DNA of 36,150 bases, from positions 1 to 36,150 of the forward strand of contig DXEG01000066.1 of the NCBI GenBank assembly GCA_019115125.1, read 5' to 3'. How positions within the stretch are numbered: the first letter of the stretch is position 1; every line of letters starts with the position of its first letter. Under the pieces are notes generated by a model. The model worked only from the letters and a program-made list of their open reading frames with translations, was not told the origin of the DNA and ran no database searches. Origin of the DNA: Candidatus Blautia faecipullorum. Its GTDB lineage: Bacteria > Bacillota > Clostridia > Lachnospirales > Lachnospiraceae. Position numbers and translations under genes: made by a program. Positions 26,197-35,050 of this stretch are shown here, in pieces.

Positions 26197-28932
26197 CTAT
26201 TCTGCTTCAATCGAGTCGATTGTGAAAATAAATTTGCCATCGCCGGCTGTGGAAGAATCACCAAACAGTCTGTAATCCATTCCCGCATCTCTGATCTGTT
26301 CCAGACGCTCGATCGTATCCAGCACATCCTCGTTCATAGCATCTGCAATTTCCTGAATTCCTTCTTCATCGAGCTTCTCCATACCTTCCTTCAGTTCGTC
26401 TGCACCGTCCTTAAGCTCCTCCACACCATCGCCAAGCTTTGTTCCTCCTTCCGCCAGCTCCGATGTTCCGTCCTTAAGCTTTGAGCTGCCGTCTGCCAGT
26501 TCAGAAATTCCGCTGCCAAGCGCATCCGCGCCGCTTCTCAGCGCACTTCCGCCGGAGGATAACTGTCCGATACCTGAGGCAAGTATATTTGCTCCGGAAT
26601 TTAGCTGCCCTGTTCCATTTGCCAGCGCCGCCGCTCCAAGATAGAGCTGCTGATTGCCCCCGGCCAGACTGGCTGCTCCTTCCGCCAATTTATTCATATT
26701 AGACTGCAGTGTATCTGTCCCGGCAAACAACGTACCAAGCCCTTCATTCAACTGAGAGGAACCATTGTATAAATCTGCCGCGCCGGACGCAAGCTGTTTT
26801 GCTCCCGGCAGGAGCTGATCCTGCACTCCATAAAATACTTCCTGCACGCCTGCGTTCAACTGTGACGTACCGGCTGCGATCGTTTCTGCAGAAGTAATTA
26901 ACGCGGCGCTGACCGGCATCTCAACTCCATCAAGTGATGTATTTCCGGTAAGTGCTTCGATGGCGTTTTGAATGGTAGGATTCTGTGGATCAGTGCTGCC
27001 CGTGCTCTGCGCCTTCAGGGCCGCCCCCGCCGCCCGGAGCTGAGCAATGGTATCACCGTAAGACATGGACTGCGCCTGCTCCGCCGATGGCTCCTGCTCT
27101 TCTGTATTCTGCACAATTGTAGTGATTTCAATATTTTCCTGCTGTATTCCTCCCAGAGAATCGCCCAGAAGATCAATGCAATTTTCAAGCTTTGCCACAT
27201 AAGCGGGATACTGATCCGCCATAGCAAGCAAATCCTGAGGGGACGAACCTCCAAGAAGGGCCTGCACTCCCTGAAGTTCCGCCAGCACCGACTGAATATC
27301 ACCGATCGACTGGTCGCTGATGGTGGTCTTTACTACCGTCTCCTGCGTAGTTTCCGCTGCCGCAGACTCTGATTCCTGTTTTACAGACTCTTCCTCCGCC
27401 CCGGCAGCACCTGTATTTGCTCCGGAAGCTTCCAAAACGTCAAGCAGTGCATCCACACCTGCAATATACCGGTTTACACTCTCCATATATCCATTTTTTG
27501 ATGGGTCCGTTTCATCTGACGCCGAGAGTGCATTCACTAATGAATCTACGCCGCTGGTGTAGGCAGCCAGTCTTTCGGCAAACTCCGCGCTGCCATCCTG
27601 AAGCTGCTGGGCGCCTGCCAGCAATTGTTTCTCATCTGCCTGTTTGAGCATGGTTTCAATACCATCTGCCAGAGACGCGCTGCCATCCTTCAGCACCTTA
27701 CTTCCTGATACGAGCTGTTTACTTCCGCTCTGAAGTTTTTGGCTGCCTTCTCCCCCTGCCAGTTCTTTTACCCCTTCTAATATAAGCTTTGTACTTTTGG
27801 ACAGGGTTCTGCTTCCATTCCTTGCTTCTTTTGCTCCCTCTTTTAATTCTTTGCCTCCTTCATTCAGCTCCTGAACACCCTGAACCAGTTCTCCTTTTTT
27901 GCTCTCCAGCATATCGATACCATCCGTCAGGGCGTTAATTCCGCTGATCAAGTCTGCCTTTTTAGTATCCAGTGTCTGAATTCCATCCGAAAGGATACCC
28001 ATATTTTCATCAATGGTATCAATTCCGTCGATTAACTCCCCACAGGAATCCTTCAGTGTCTGTACTCCGTCTGCCAGTTCCCCGCTGCCATCCACAAGTT
28101 CTGCCGATCCATCCGTCAGATCGTTTATTTTCTCTCTCAGGTCGTCCACATCTCCAATATCGTCCAGATCCAGATCCGCCAGATTCAGCGGATCCGCCAC
28201 TGTCATTGCCATAGCAATTTCAAAGTCTGCCGCGTCTGCTTCTATTTCAAAAGAATCTGGAATTTCCATATCTTTCAGTTCTTCACTGTCTCCAAGCTTC
28301 AGGCTGTCATACATACCCGGAAGCCCAATTCCAATCACAATTGTCTTTTCCCCGTCAGAAATCACTTTTCCATTTGTAACGGACGTATTCTTGAAATTCT
28401 CTCCCGGAAGCACCATGCCTGTTACCATGACAAACGGCGTGTAAATGTCTCCTTCCTGGGACATATTTTTATACTGGTATCTGATTTTCACATGACCGCT
28501 TTTTCCAGCCAGCTCTTCCGGTGTAACTTTTTCCCCGTCCAGATAATAGGTAATCTCCACTCCTACCGGAAGTTCCCGATTGGTTGTTCCCTGATAATAA
28601 ATATCATTTCCGCCGGCATCCCATACCAGTTTTTCACCGTTTTGTGTGAACCCTTCCTCGCCCTTGACATTCTCAATACTGCTTAATTCCGAGGTATCGG
28701 CAATGCTTTCTCTGCCCTCTGTATTTTTTAACCATTCACTGACAATTACATCCTCCTTCTCTCCATTAGCATCTGCCTTTACATAGACGGTTTCTTCTTT
28801 TTCGGCTGAGACCTTCTGTTCCATATTTTCTCCGGTTTCCTTCGCGTAAACATATCCGGTACCAGATTGTGCCATCAGTGCCCCCGACACCACAACAGCC
28901 ATTGTTTTTACCAGTTTTTTATTTTTATTCAT
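26197..28932 (-). CDS. Secreted xxxLxxG heptad-repeat protein
   Basis: A 911-residue exported protein. A signal peptide spans ~1-31 (cleavage after VYA). An N-terminal folded region (~60-265) has beta-rich sequence, including VKIRYQYKN and a MTVADPLNLADLDL segment. From ~270 to 440 and ~690 to 880 the protein is built of Leu-x-x-Gly heptads (for example GSGELADGVQTL and ADGSSKLKDGTSELAEGG), interrupted by a low-complexity Glu/Ala stretch. No C-terminal membrane anchor or sorting motif is seen. The heptads match the xxxLxxG family also found in YhgE/Pip-type proteins. It starts 2 bp after the MMPL stop codon with a shared ribosome site (AAGGAGG), so the two form one unit. Confidence 0.85.
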   Translation of the reverse strand: MNKNKKLVKTMAVVVSGALMAQSGTGYVYAKETGENMEQKVSAEKEETVYVKADANGEKEDVIVSEWLKNTEGRESIADTSELSSIENVKGEEGFTQNGEKLVWDAGGNDIYYQGTTNRELPVGVEITYYLDGEKVTPEELAGKSGHVKIRYQYKNMSQEGDIYTPFVMVTGMVLPGENFKNTSVTNGKVISDGEKTIVIGIGLPGMYDSLKLGDSEELKDMEIPDSFEIEADAADFEIAMAMTVADPLNLADLDLDDIGDVDDLREKINDLTDGSAELVDGSGELADGVQTLKDSCGELIDGIDTIDENMGILSDGIQTLDTKKADLISGINALTDGIDMLESKKGELVQGVQELNEGGKELKEGAKEARNGSRTLSKSTKLILEGVKELAGGEGSQKLQSGSKQLVSGSKVLKDGSASLADGIETMLKQADEKQLLAGAQQLQDGSAEFAERLAAYTSGVDSLVNALSASDETDPSKNGYMESVNRYIAGVDALLDVLEASGANTGAAGAEEESVKQESESAAAETTQETVVKTTISDQSIGDIQSVLAELQGVQALLGGSSPQDLLAMADQYPAYVAKLENCIDLLGDSLGGIQQENIEITTIVQNTEEQEPSAEQAQSMSYGDTIAQLRAAGAALKAQSTGSTDPQNPTIQNAIEALTGNTSLDGVEMPVSAALITSAETIAAGTSQLNAGVQEVFYGVQDQLLPGAKQLASGAADLYNGSSQLNEGLGTLFAGTDTLQSNMNKLAEGAASLAGGNQQLYLGAAALANGTGQLNSGANILASGIGQLSSGGSALRSGADALGSGISELADGSSKLKDGTSELAEGGTKLGDGVEELKDGADELKEGMEKLDEEGIQEIADAMNEDVLDTIERLEQIRDAGMDYRLFGDSSTAGDGKFIFTIDSIEAE

Positions 28933-28934
28933 CC

Positions 28935-31031
28935 TTATATCCTCCTTTTTCTGTTCTGCTGCTTTTTGCGGAATCCTATACTTGTCGCGAGGATCACTTT
29001 GTCAAACACCATAAACATGGCAGGCAGTACCAGTATCACTGCCAGCATACTGATGATCGCGCCTCTCGACAAAAGGGAACAGAGCTGGCTGACCATATCG
29101 ATATCCGAATATGTACCTACTCCGTAGGTCGCGGCAAAAAAACACAGCGCGCTGACTATAATAGACATAATCGAGGTTTCCAGCGCCTTTGCCACAGCAG
29201 GCTGTTTTTCCATTCCTAATAAACGGTTCCTTTTATATTCGTTTGTCATAAGTATCGCATAATCAACCGTGGCGCCCAATTGTATGGTACCGATTACAAT
29301 GCTGGCGATAAACGGTATGATCGTTCCCGTATAAGTTGTAAGCCCCATATTTACAAAAATGGCAAATTCAATGACTGCCAAAAGAACGACCGGCAGAGAT
29401 ACTGATTTAAATACCACAAAGATGATCAGGAAAATTGCCGCAATGGATACGGTGCTTACCCTCTTGAAATCCTCGTCCGTTATGGTGATCAGGTCCTTTG
29501 TACACGGAGCCTCCCCGATGAGCATGGCGTCTTCGCTGTACTGATCGATAATATTGTTGATCTCGTCGATCTGCGCGTTTACTTCATCGGAGGCTGTATC
29601 ATATTCGGACGAAATAAGCATCATCTGGTAACCGCCGTTTTGGAAAATTTTCTTCACATCATCTGGTATAAATTCTTCCGGAATCGCCGGGCCAAACACA
29701 GAGGAAAGAGAAAGTGTCATTTTCACACCGTCCACGTCCTCAATCTCCTGTATCATGTTTCGGCTGTCCCTGGACGGCATATCACTGGGCGCGAGTATGA
29801 TATGCGTGGCCCCCATATTATATTGTTTTTTCAGCATATCATTTGCCTGTTTACTCAGCGTACTGTCCGGCATCTTTGACGCCAGATCATAATAAACGCT
29901 TGTATGTGTGTAGCCGTAAACTGCCGGGATCAGAATGGCGATAAACACTACCACAATCCAGCGGTAATGCTTTGTTATCTTTTGACACAGCTTTGAGAAA
30001 TTCGGCATCAGCACCTTATGTTTCGTTTTCTCAAGAGCCCTGTCACACACCAGGATCATTGACGGAAGAATCGTCACGCAGCCGATCACGCCTATAATAA
30101 CGCCTTTTGCCATAACAATTCCCAGATCCAGGCCCAGTGTGAAGGTCATAAAGCAAAGCGCCAGAAAGCCTGCAACTGTCGTAACAGAGCTTCCTGCAAC
30201 GGACACAAAGGTATGAGAAATCGCATGGGCCATCGCGCGCTTTTTATCCCCGTTAAACCGCTCTGTCTGTTCCTGATAGCTGTGCCACAAGAAAATGGAA
30301 TAATCCAGTGTAACCGCAAGCTGCAGTACCGCGGTAAGCGCCAGTGTTAAATAAGAAATTTCACCCTGTATAAAGTTCGTCCCAAGATTATATACAATTG
30401 CCATTCCAATGCTTAACAGAAAAAGTATTGGGGCCAGAACGGAATCCATAGTAAATGCCATTACCAAAAAACAGAGTATGACGGCAATTAACACATAAAC
30501 AGGTGTCTGTTCCATGATCGTATTTTTTGTATCGGTATTGACTGCGCCCATTCCACTGACAAAGCAGCGTCCCTCCGCCATTTTGTTTATCTTGTCAATA
30601 GCGTTCATGGTCTCATCCGCACCCATAGTATCTTCAAAGATGGCAGCCATCAACTGGCTGTCCGCCTCTTTATTGTTAAACATTTCATAGAGATCTTCCG
30701 GAAGGAAATCCCGGGGAACGCCCGGATTGGCAACGGTCCCGTACCAGATGGTATCCTTTACCCCGTCAAGCTGCCTGATTTCCTCATCAAGGGCTTCTGC
30801 CTCACCGTAATCCATGTTTTCAAGGATAAGAAAGGATATGGCTCCTGAGCCAAACTCTTTCACCATGATATCCTGCCCTTTCATGGTCTCTATATCAGAA
30901 GGAAGATAGGATAAAATATCATAATTAATTCTTGTGTTGGCAAAGCTTATTGCAGACGGCACCAGAAGAGCAAACGCAGCGATCAAAATCAAAAAACGGC
31001 ATTTCACGACACCCTTTCCAAATTTAATCAT
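28935..31031 (-). CDS. MMPL/RND-superfamily transporter
   Basis: A 698-residue transporter with two repeats of one TM, an extracellular loop and five to six TMs (about 12 TMs in all). The start is the ATG at 31031, spaced 8 nt from AGAGAGG; a GTG at 31040 would sit on the ribosome site. The RND proton-relay-type motifs are VTLDYSIFLWHSY (first half) and ATVDYAILMTNEYKR (second half). Gram-positive MMPL proteins export lipids, glycolipids or peptides, or support cell-wall assembly, driven by the proton gradient. Translational coupling to the secreted LxxG protein suggests that protein is an extracellular partner. The neighbouring TetR gene suggests inducible expression. The substrate is unknown. 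Confidence 0.92.
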   Translation of the reverse strand: MIKFGKGVVKCRFLILIAAFALLVPSAISFANTRINYDILSYLPSDIETMKGQDIMVKEFGSGAISFLILENMDYGEAEALDEEIRQLDGVKDTIWYGTVANPGVPRDFLPEDLYEMFNNKEADSQLMAAIFEDTMGADETMNAIDKINKMAEGRCFVSGMGAVNTDTKNTIMEQTPVYVLIAVILCFLVMAFTMDSVLAPILFLLSIGMAIVYNLGTNFIQGEISYLTLALTAVLQLAVTLDYSIFLWHSYQEQTERFNGDKKRAMAHAISHTFVSVAGSSVTTVAGFLALCFMTFTLGLDLGIVMAKGVIIGVIGCVTILPSMILVCDRALEKTKHKVLMPNFSKLCQKITKHYRWIVVVFIAILIPAVYGYTHTSVYYDLASKMPDSTLSKQANDMLKKQYNMGATHIILAPSDMPSRDSRNMIQEIEDVDGVKMTLSLSSVFGPAIPEEFIPDDVKKIFQNGGYQMMLISSEYDTASDEVNAQIDEINNIIDQYSEDAMLIGEAPCTKDLITITDEDFKRVSTVSIAAIFLIIFVVFKSVSLPVVLLAVIEFAIFVNMGLTTYTGTIIPFIASIVIGTIQLGATVDYAILMTNEYKRNRLLGMEKQPAVAKALETSIMSIIVSALCFFAATYGVGTYSDIDMVSQLCSLLSRGAIISMLAVILVLPAMFMVFDKVILATSIGFRKKQQNRKRRI

Positions 31032-31068
31032 ATGGTACACCTCTCTTCAAAATAATTTTAACAAAAAG

Positions 31069-31148
31069 AATATAGCAGGCTCCCTTCTCTCCGAAAATAG
31101 TCAACGCCGCCTCTGTTGTCCCAAAACCAGACAGTTCCTATGAAACTG
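31069..31148 (-). promoter_or_regulatory. Promoter and likely TetR operator of the MMPL operon
   Basis: An extended -10 (TGC-TATATT on the minus strand, 31069-31077) lies ~38 bp upstream of the start. A 17-bp imperfect dyad CAGTTCCTATGAAACTG (31132-31148) lies further upstream and is the best TetR-operator candidate. No good -35 is visible. Confidence 0.45.
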
Positions 31149-31151
31149 ACC

Positions 31152-31202
31152 AAAAATCAGGCAATCCGCATGTGTCTGCCTGAAAAACCAGCGCATTGCC
31201 TG
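31152..31202 (-). terminator. Second hairpin with T-run downstream of tetR
   Basis: CAGGCAAT and ATTGCCTG arms (31158-31202), extended by CGC/GCG after one mismatch, are followed on the minus strand by ATTTTT. The loop is long (~21 nt). It could back up the tetR terminator or act as an attenuator. Confidence 0.4.
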
Positions 31203-31204
31203 TA

Positions 31205-31253
31205 TAAAAAAAGAGCAGGTGAGCTGTGGATATTCACAGGTTCATCTGCTCTT
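31205..31253 (-). terminator. Terminator of the TetR gene
   Basis: AGAGCAG/CTGCTCT arms with inner CTGTG/CACAG pairing, followed on the minus strand by seven T, begin 8 bp after the tetR stop codon. Confidence 0.9.
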
Positions 31254-31260
31254 TCATGTT

Positions 31261-31872
31261 TTATTGAATGAATTTATCCGCCCTTTTTTCTTCACCATTG
31301 TATATCTGTTTTATGCTGTCTTCGTTGCTCTGGCTGATAATTATATTGGGAATGCCCTGTATAAGCTCAAGCAGACGGTGTATATCGTCCCTGTATCCTT
31401 CCTTTAAACCGTTTAAGCAAACATCAATCAGTATCCCAAACAATTCACATTTGATACACCAGATACAAATTCTCCTGTCCTGCTCATTGATCACACTTTC
31501 TCCAAACAGCGTATAGACGTATTTTGTAACAATCGTTTCACATAATTTCATCAAATTTTCTTCAAAAATATTTCTGTTTACAGAATGAAATATATTCAAT
31601 ATTGCTTTTCTGTTTTGTAAACTGAGGCTGATGATAGAGTCTACACAAACATCAAAACTGTCCACCGTCGGATACTGCTCGATCAGCTTATTTGTTTCCT
31701 CTATGATAATTTCCTCGATAAGCGCCGGAATATCCTGAAAATGGTAATAAAACGTATTCCGGTTAATACCGCATTCCTCCACAATATCTCTCACACTGAT
31801 TTTTTTCAGCGGCTGTTCGTTTAAAAGTTTAAGAAAAGAGGACTTGATCTCTTTTTTTGTAAAACCGGGCAT
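31261..31872 (-). CDS. TetR-family transcriptional regulator
   Basis: A 203-residue regulator. Residues 5-55 form the TetR helix-turn-helix (KKEIKSSFLKLLNEQPLKKI, then VEECGINRNTFYYHFQDIPA). The rest is a helical ligand domain with Cys-rich helices around 150-165 (ICIWCIKCELFG). GGGAGAGG precedes the ATG. It reads into the MMPL operon direction with a terminator between, so it probably represses that operon from an operator in 31030-31160. It lies 45 bp after the phosphate transporter gene, from which it might also be read. The inducer is unknown. Confidence 0.92.
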   Translation of the reverse strand: MPGFTKKEIKSSFLKLLNEQPLKKISVRDIVEECGINRNTFYYHFQDIPALIEEIIIEETNKLIEQYPTVDSFDVCVDSIISLSLQNRKAILNIFHSVNRNIFEENLMKLCETIVTKYVYTLFGESVINEQDRRICIWCIKCELFGILIDVCLNGLKEGYRDDIHRLLELIQGIPNIIISQSNEDSIKQIYNGEEKRADKFIQ

Positions 31873-31917
31873 ACTGTATCCTCTCCCATTTTATATGCAT
31901 CCGTCTTATTATTTAAG

Positions 31918-33726
31918 CTACAGGACCTCTTCCGCCTCCATGCTTTTTATATGACTGTTTGGGTTTCCAAGATTATATTTCTGAGTGTACGCTGTAAAAT
32001 GAGAGTAATATCCCATGCCCTCTTCCGCGTAAACCCTGGAATCATGGATATGGATATCTTCGTCACCCTCCTTCGTCTTTCTCATAGCCGACGTGATGCT
32101 GGCACAGTGAGCGGCAATACGGGTGAAGCTGTTCAGAATATCATTGAAGACAGTTCCCTGATCAAGACCGCAGGCGCCACTTCCGAGACGTTCCACATGA
32201 TTGTGCTTCAGCTCGTCGCACAGATTGGTGATCACCATGCCAAGAGGCACTACTTTACCGGCCTCCTCCTGATCTCCGTTCATAAATGCCCTTGCGGTAG
32301 TATTTATGTTTTCCCGCACGGCTTCCATCACCACATTTAATTCATCCATTGCCTCATCAGAAAAGCGCATACGCCTTTCCTGCATCTCCTTAGACATATA
32401 GGCAATATATGACGCGTGATCGCCAATTCTTTCAAAGTCGCTGATCGTGCTCAGATAAAGAGACATCTGCCTGGTCTGGACTGTGGTCATCTCTTTTTTT
32501 GTCAGGCGCATCAAATAGGCTCCAAGCTTTGTCTCATACTTGTCGATCAGATCTTCCTTGCGCTGTACCTTCTCAAAACGCTCCTGCTGATAATCATTCA
32601 GAAGATTCATCGCGCGGTTTACATTTTTCCGCACTTTTTTCGCCATTCCGGATATTACCCTCTGGCACTGTCCCATGGCAAGCGCCGGATAGTCTACAAG
32701 ACGGTCTTCCAGAAGTTCAAGATCCGCTTCTTCTTCCAGCTCTTCTTCCGTATCCTTCACAAGCATACAGACAAGCTTCTCCATTCTTGGAATGAACGGG
32801 AACAGCACGCACACTGTAGCCGCGCGGAAAACAGTATTTATAAGAGCCACCGATACCGGAGTCATGAACTGGTCCATAATGCCAAAATGCAGGACTGCGT
32901 TTGCCGCGTAAAATACGATTCCCCAAAAGATCATGCCGAACAGATCGTTCAGAAGATAGATAAGAGCCGTCCGTTTTCCGTTTTTGTTCGCGCCGATACC
33001 TGAGATCAGAACCGGGCAGGCCGCGCCTACGCCGATTCCCAGCACGATAGGAAACGTGCTGGCAAAGGTCAGAAGCCCTGTCACAGACAGCGCCTGCAGC
33101 ACGCCGACCGCCGCTGAAGCGCTCTGTAAAACAGCGGTAAAGGCAATTCCCACCAGAATTCCCATCAAAGGATTGGAAAACATGGTAAGCATGCTAATGA
33201 AAAGCTCATTTTCCCGCAGCGGCTCCACCGCTCCGCTCATGGTCTGCATTCCTGTCATCAGGATCGCAAAGCCCAGCATGATATTCCCGATATTTCTATG
33301 TACGGAGCGCTTGCCGAACATCCGAAGGACAATGCCCACGATCGCCACGATCGCCGATATCGTCTTCGTAGACAAGACAGTCGCCCAGCCTCCTGAGCCT
33401 TCAATATAGGAAAGGCATAATATCCAACCCGTAATACTTGTACCTATGTTTGCCCCCATGATGATACTGATCGCCTGCCGCAGCTTCATCATCATAGAAT
33501 TCACGAATCCGATCACCATGACCGTCGTGGCGGAGGAGGACTGGATCAGACAGGTCACTCCCGCCCCCAGCGCAACGCCCTTCAAGGGTGTATTGGTCAT
33601 CTTATACAAAAATTTTTCCAGCTTGTTGCCGGCCACCATTTTTAATCCGTCGCCCATCAAAAGCATGCCGTAAAGAAACATTGCCACGCCGCTAAGCAGA
33701 GACAAAATCATTGAAAATATTTCCAT
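31918..33726 (-). CDS. Na+/phosphate cotransporter with PhoU-like domain (NptA/YjbB type)
   Basis: A 602-residue membrane protein. Residues ~1-310 carry two Na/Pi-cotransporter repeats with the paired QSSS motifs (TCLIQSSSATTVMVIGF near 60 and TAVLQSASAAVGVLQAL near 200) and about eight TMs. Residues ~345-560 are a helical PhoU-like domain (ISDFERIGDHASYIA). It imports phosphate with sodium, and the PhoU-like part probably couples it to phosphate status. The ribosome site is weak-to-fair (GGAAG). No pho box is recognisable in the short leader; transcription may come partly from the rpsB-tsf side. Confidence 0.93.
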   Translation of the reverse strand: MEIFSMILSLLSGVAMFLYGMLLMGDGLKMVAGNKLEKFLYKMTNTPLKGVALGAGVTCLIQSSSATTVMVIGFVNSMMMKLRQAISIIMGANIGTSITGWILCLSYIEGSGGWATVLSTKTISAIVAIVGIVLRMFGKRSVHRNIGNIMLGFAILMTGMQTMSGAVEPLRENELFISMLTMFSNPLMGILVGIAFTAVLQSASAAVGVLQALSVTGLLTFASTFPIVLGIGVGAACPVLISGIGANKNGKRTALIYLLNDLFGMIFWGIVFYAANAVLHFGIMDQFMTPVSVALINTVFRAATVCVLFPFIPRMEKLVCMLVKDTEEELEEEADLELLEDRLVDYPALAMGQCQRVISGMAKKVRKNVNRAMNLLNDYQQERFEKVQRKEDLIDKYETKLGAYLMRLTKKEMTTVQTRQMSLYLSTISDFERIGDHASYIAYMSKEMQERRMRFSDEAMDELNVVMEAVRENINTTARAFMNGDQEEAGKVVPLGMVITNLCDELKHNHVERLGSGACGLDQGTVFNDILNSFTRIAAHCASITSAMRKTKEGDEDIHIHDSRVYAEEGMGYYSHFTAYTQKYNLGNPNSHIKSMEAEEVL

Positions 33727-33770
33727 AATTTTTTCTTCCGTTCTATGTCCTCTTATCCAGAGTGTACGCT

Positions 33771-33812
33771 AAAAGAACCCTACCCACAAAATGCTGTAGA
33801 TAAGGTTCTTCT
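33771..33812 (-). terminator. Terminator of the rpsB-tsf operon
   Basis: A 16-bp stem without mismatches (some G-U pairs; AAGAACC against GGTTCTT at the base), a 6-nt loop and TTTT on the minus strand. It lies ~270 bp past the tsf stop, so the transcript would carry the tandem repeat described at 33858-34035. A weak promoter-like TTGTGG-N17-TACACT overlaps it and could serve the phosphate transporter. Confidence 0.8.
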
Positions 33813-33857
33813 TAACATCTGTCATTCTTATGCCCAAAGCTTAGTTCCATTCATACA

Positions 33858-34035
33858 ACTGTTGCTAACCTCAGTCTTCAGCCTTTGCCTCGCTTTCGCC
33901 AGACAACACTGTATAGATATTTCATAAGCTTCGACTTCTCTCTCGAGATTCGTCTTGGCAATTACATTCCCATGCGACTGTTGCTAACCTCGGTCTTCGG
34001 CTTTCGCCTCGTCCTCGTCAAGCAACGCTGTATAG
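33858..34035. repeat. Two 59-bp direct repeats, period 119 bp
   Basis: Copies at 33858-33916 and 33977-34035 both start ACTGTTGCTAACCTC and end CTGTATAG. They match at 48 of 59 positions with no gaps, and all 11 differences are transitions. They fill most of the 352-bp gene-free stretch between tsf and the phosphate transporter, and no reading frame with a start runs through them. Function unknown; they resemble an intergenic repeat unit. Confidence 0.75.
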
Positions 34036-34078
34036 CCTTCAACTACAGCTCATCCGCGCCCAAACGGGCTTGATTCAC

Positions 34079-35020
34079 TTAGTTTCCAGCCATCTGCTTC
34101 GCTACTTCCTCAGCAAAGTTCTCCTCTTTCTTCTGGATTCCTTCGCCGGTCTCGTAACGGGTGAAGCCTTTGATGGTGATGTTCGCGCCGTTAGCCTTGG
34201 CAACCTGAGCCACATAGTTCGCAACAGACTGCTTTCCGTCTTCTGCTTTTACATATACCTGATCAAGCAGGCAGATTTCTTTCATCTCTTTCTTGATACG
34301 TCCGGTGATCATTCCCTGGATAACCTTCTCCGGCTTCTGGGATTCCTTCGGATCGTTCATGATCTGCGCAAGAAGGATTTCCTTCTCATGAGCAATGTAC
34401 TCCTCGCTGATCTCGCTGTCGCTTGTGTACTGCGGCTTGAGAGCTGCAACCTGCATTGCCACGTTCTTAGCCATCTCTTTGATATCGTCGTTTACAACGT
34501 CGGTCTCAACGTCAACCAGAACGCCGATCTTGCCGCCCATGTGCGTATAGGAAGCGATAAATCCGTTTGCTTCTTCCATCTGGGTAAATCTTCTGATGTT
34601 CATGTTCTCGCCGATCACCGCAATCTGCGCCGCAAGAGCCTCTTTTACAGTTTTTTCAGCGTCCAGAGCCCAGGGCTCAACGAGGAAAGCGTCGATATCT
34701 GCCGCTGTGGTGGTAAGAGCCTGCGCAGCCACATCTGCAACATAGCTCTGGAATTTTTCATTCTTTGCAACAAAGTCTGTCTCAGCGTTTACTTCAACAA
34801 CAACTGCCTTCTTTGCGTCCTCTGCGACAAGAGTCTTGCAAAGACCTTCCGCTGCCACACGGCTGGCTTTCTTCTGAGCTGTCGCCAGACCTTTTTCGCG
34901 AAGAAACTCTACTGCTTTATCCATATCGCCTTCTGTTGCTGTAAGAGCTTTCTTACAGTCCATCATTCCGGCGCCGGTCATTTCTCTTAACTCTTTTACC
35001 TGTGCTGCTGTAATAGCCAT
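34079..35020 (-). CDS. tsf: Translation elongation factor Ts
   Basis: A 313-residue nucleotide-exchange factor for EF-Tu. The N-terminal UBA-like part (AAQVKELREMTGAGMMDCKK) and the EF-Ts core (VVVEVNAETDFVAKNEKF, with the conserved TDFV) are clear. It follows rpsB by 30 bp with a CAGGAGG site, the usual ribosomal-protein S2 operon order. The length is typical for clostridia. Confidence 0.98.
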   Translation of the reverse strand: MAITAAQVKELREMTGAGMMDCKKALTATEGDMDKAVEFLREKGLATAQKKASRVAAEGLCKTLVAEDAKKAVVVEVNAETDFVAKNEKFQSYVADVAAQALTTTAADIDAFLVEPWALDAEKTVKEALAAQIAVIGENMNIRRFTQMEEANGFIASYTHMGGKIGVLVDVETDVVNDDIKEMAKNVAMQVAALKPQYTSDSEISEEYIAHEKEILLAQIMNDPKESQKPEKVIQGMITGRIKKEMKEICLLDQVYVKAEDGKQSVANYVAQVAKANGANITIKGFTRYETGEGIQKKEENFAEEVAKQMAGN

Positions 35021-35050
35021 TTCTGTTTTCCTCCTGAATGATCGAATTAA

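Noticed and set aside
26197-28932. Treating the LxxG protein as a phage tail-tape or surface adhesin
   Set aside because: No sorting signal or phage genes are nearby, and it is coupled to an MMPL gene; the heptad-repeat export family fits better.
33858-34035. CRISPR or tRNA-like explanation for the 59-bp repeats
   Set aside because: There are only two units, with no regular short repeat plus unique spacer, and no cloverleaf could be drawn.
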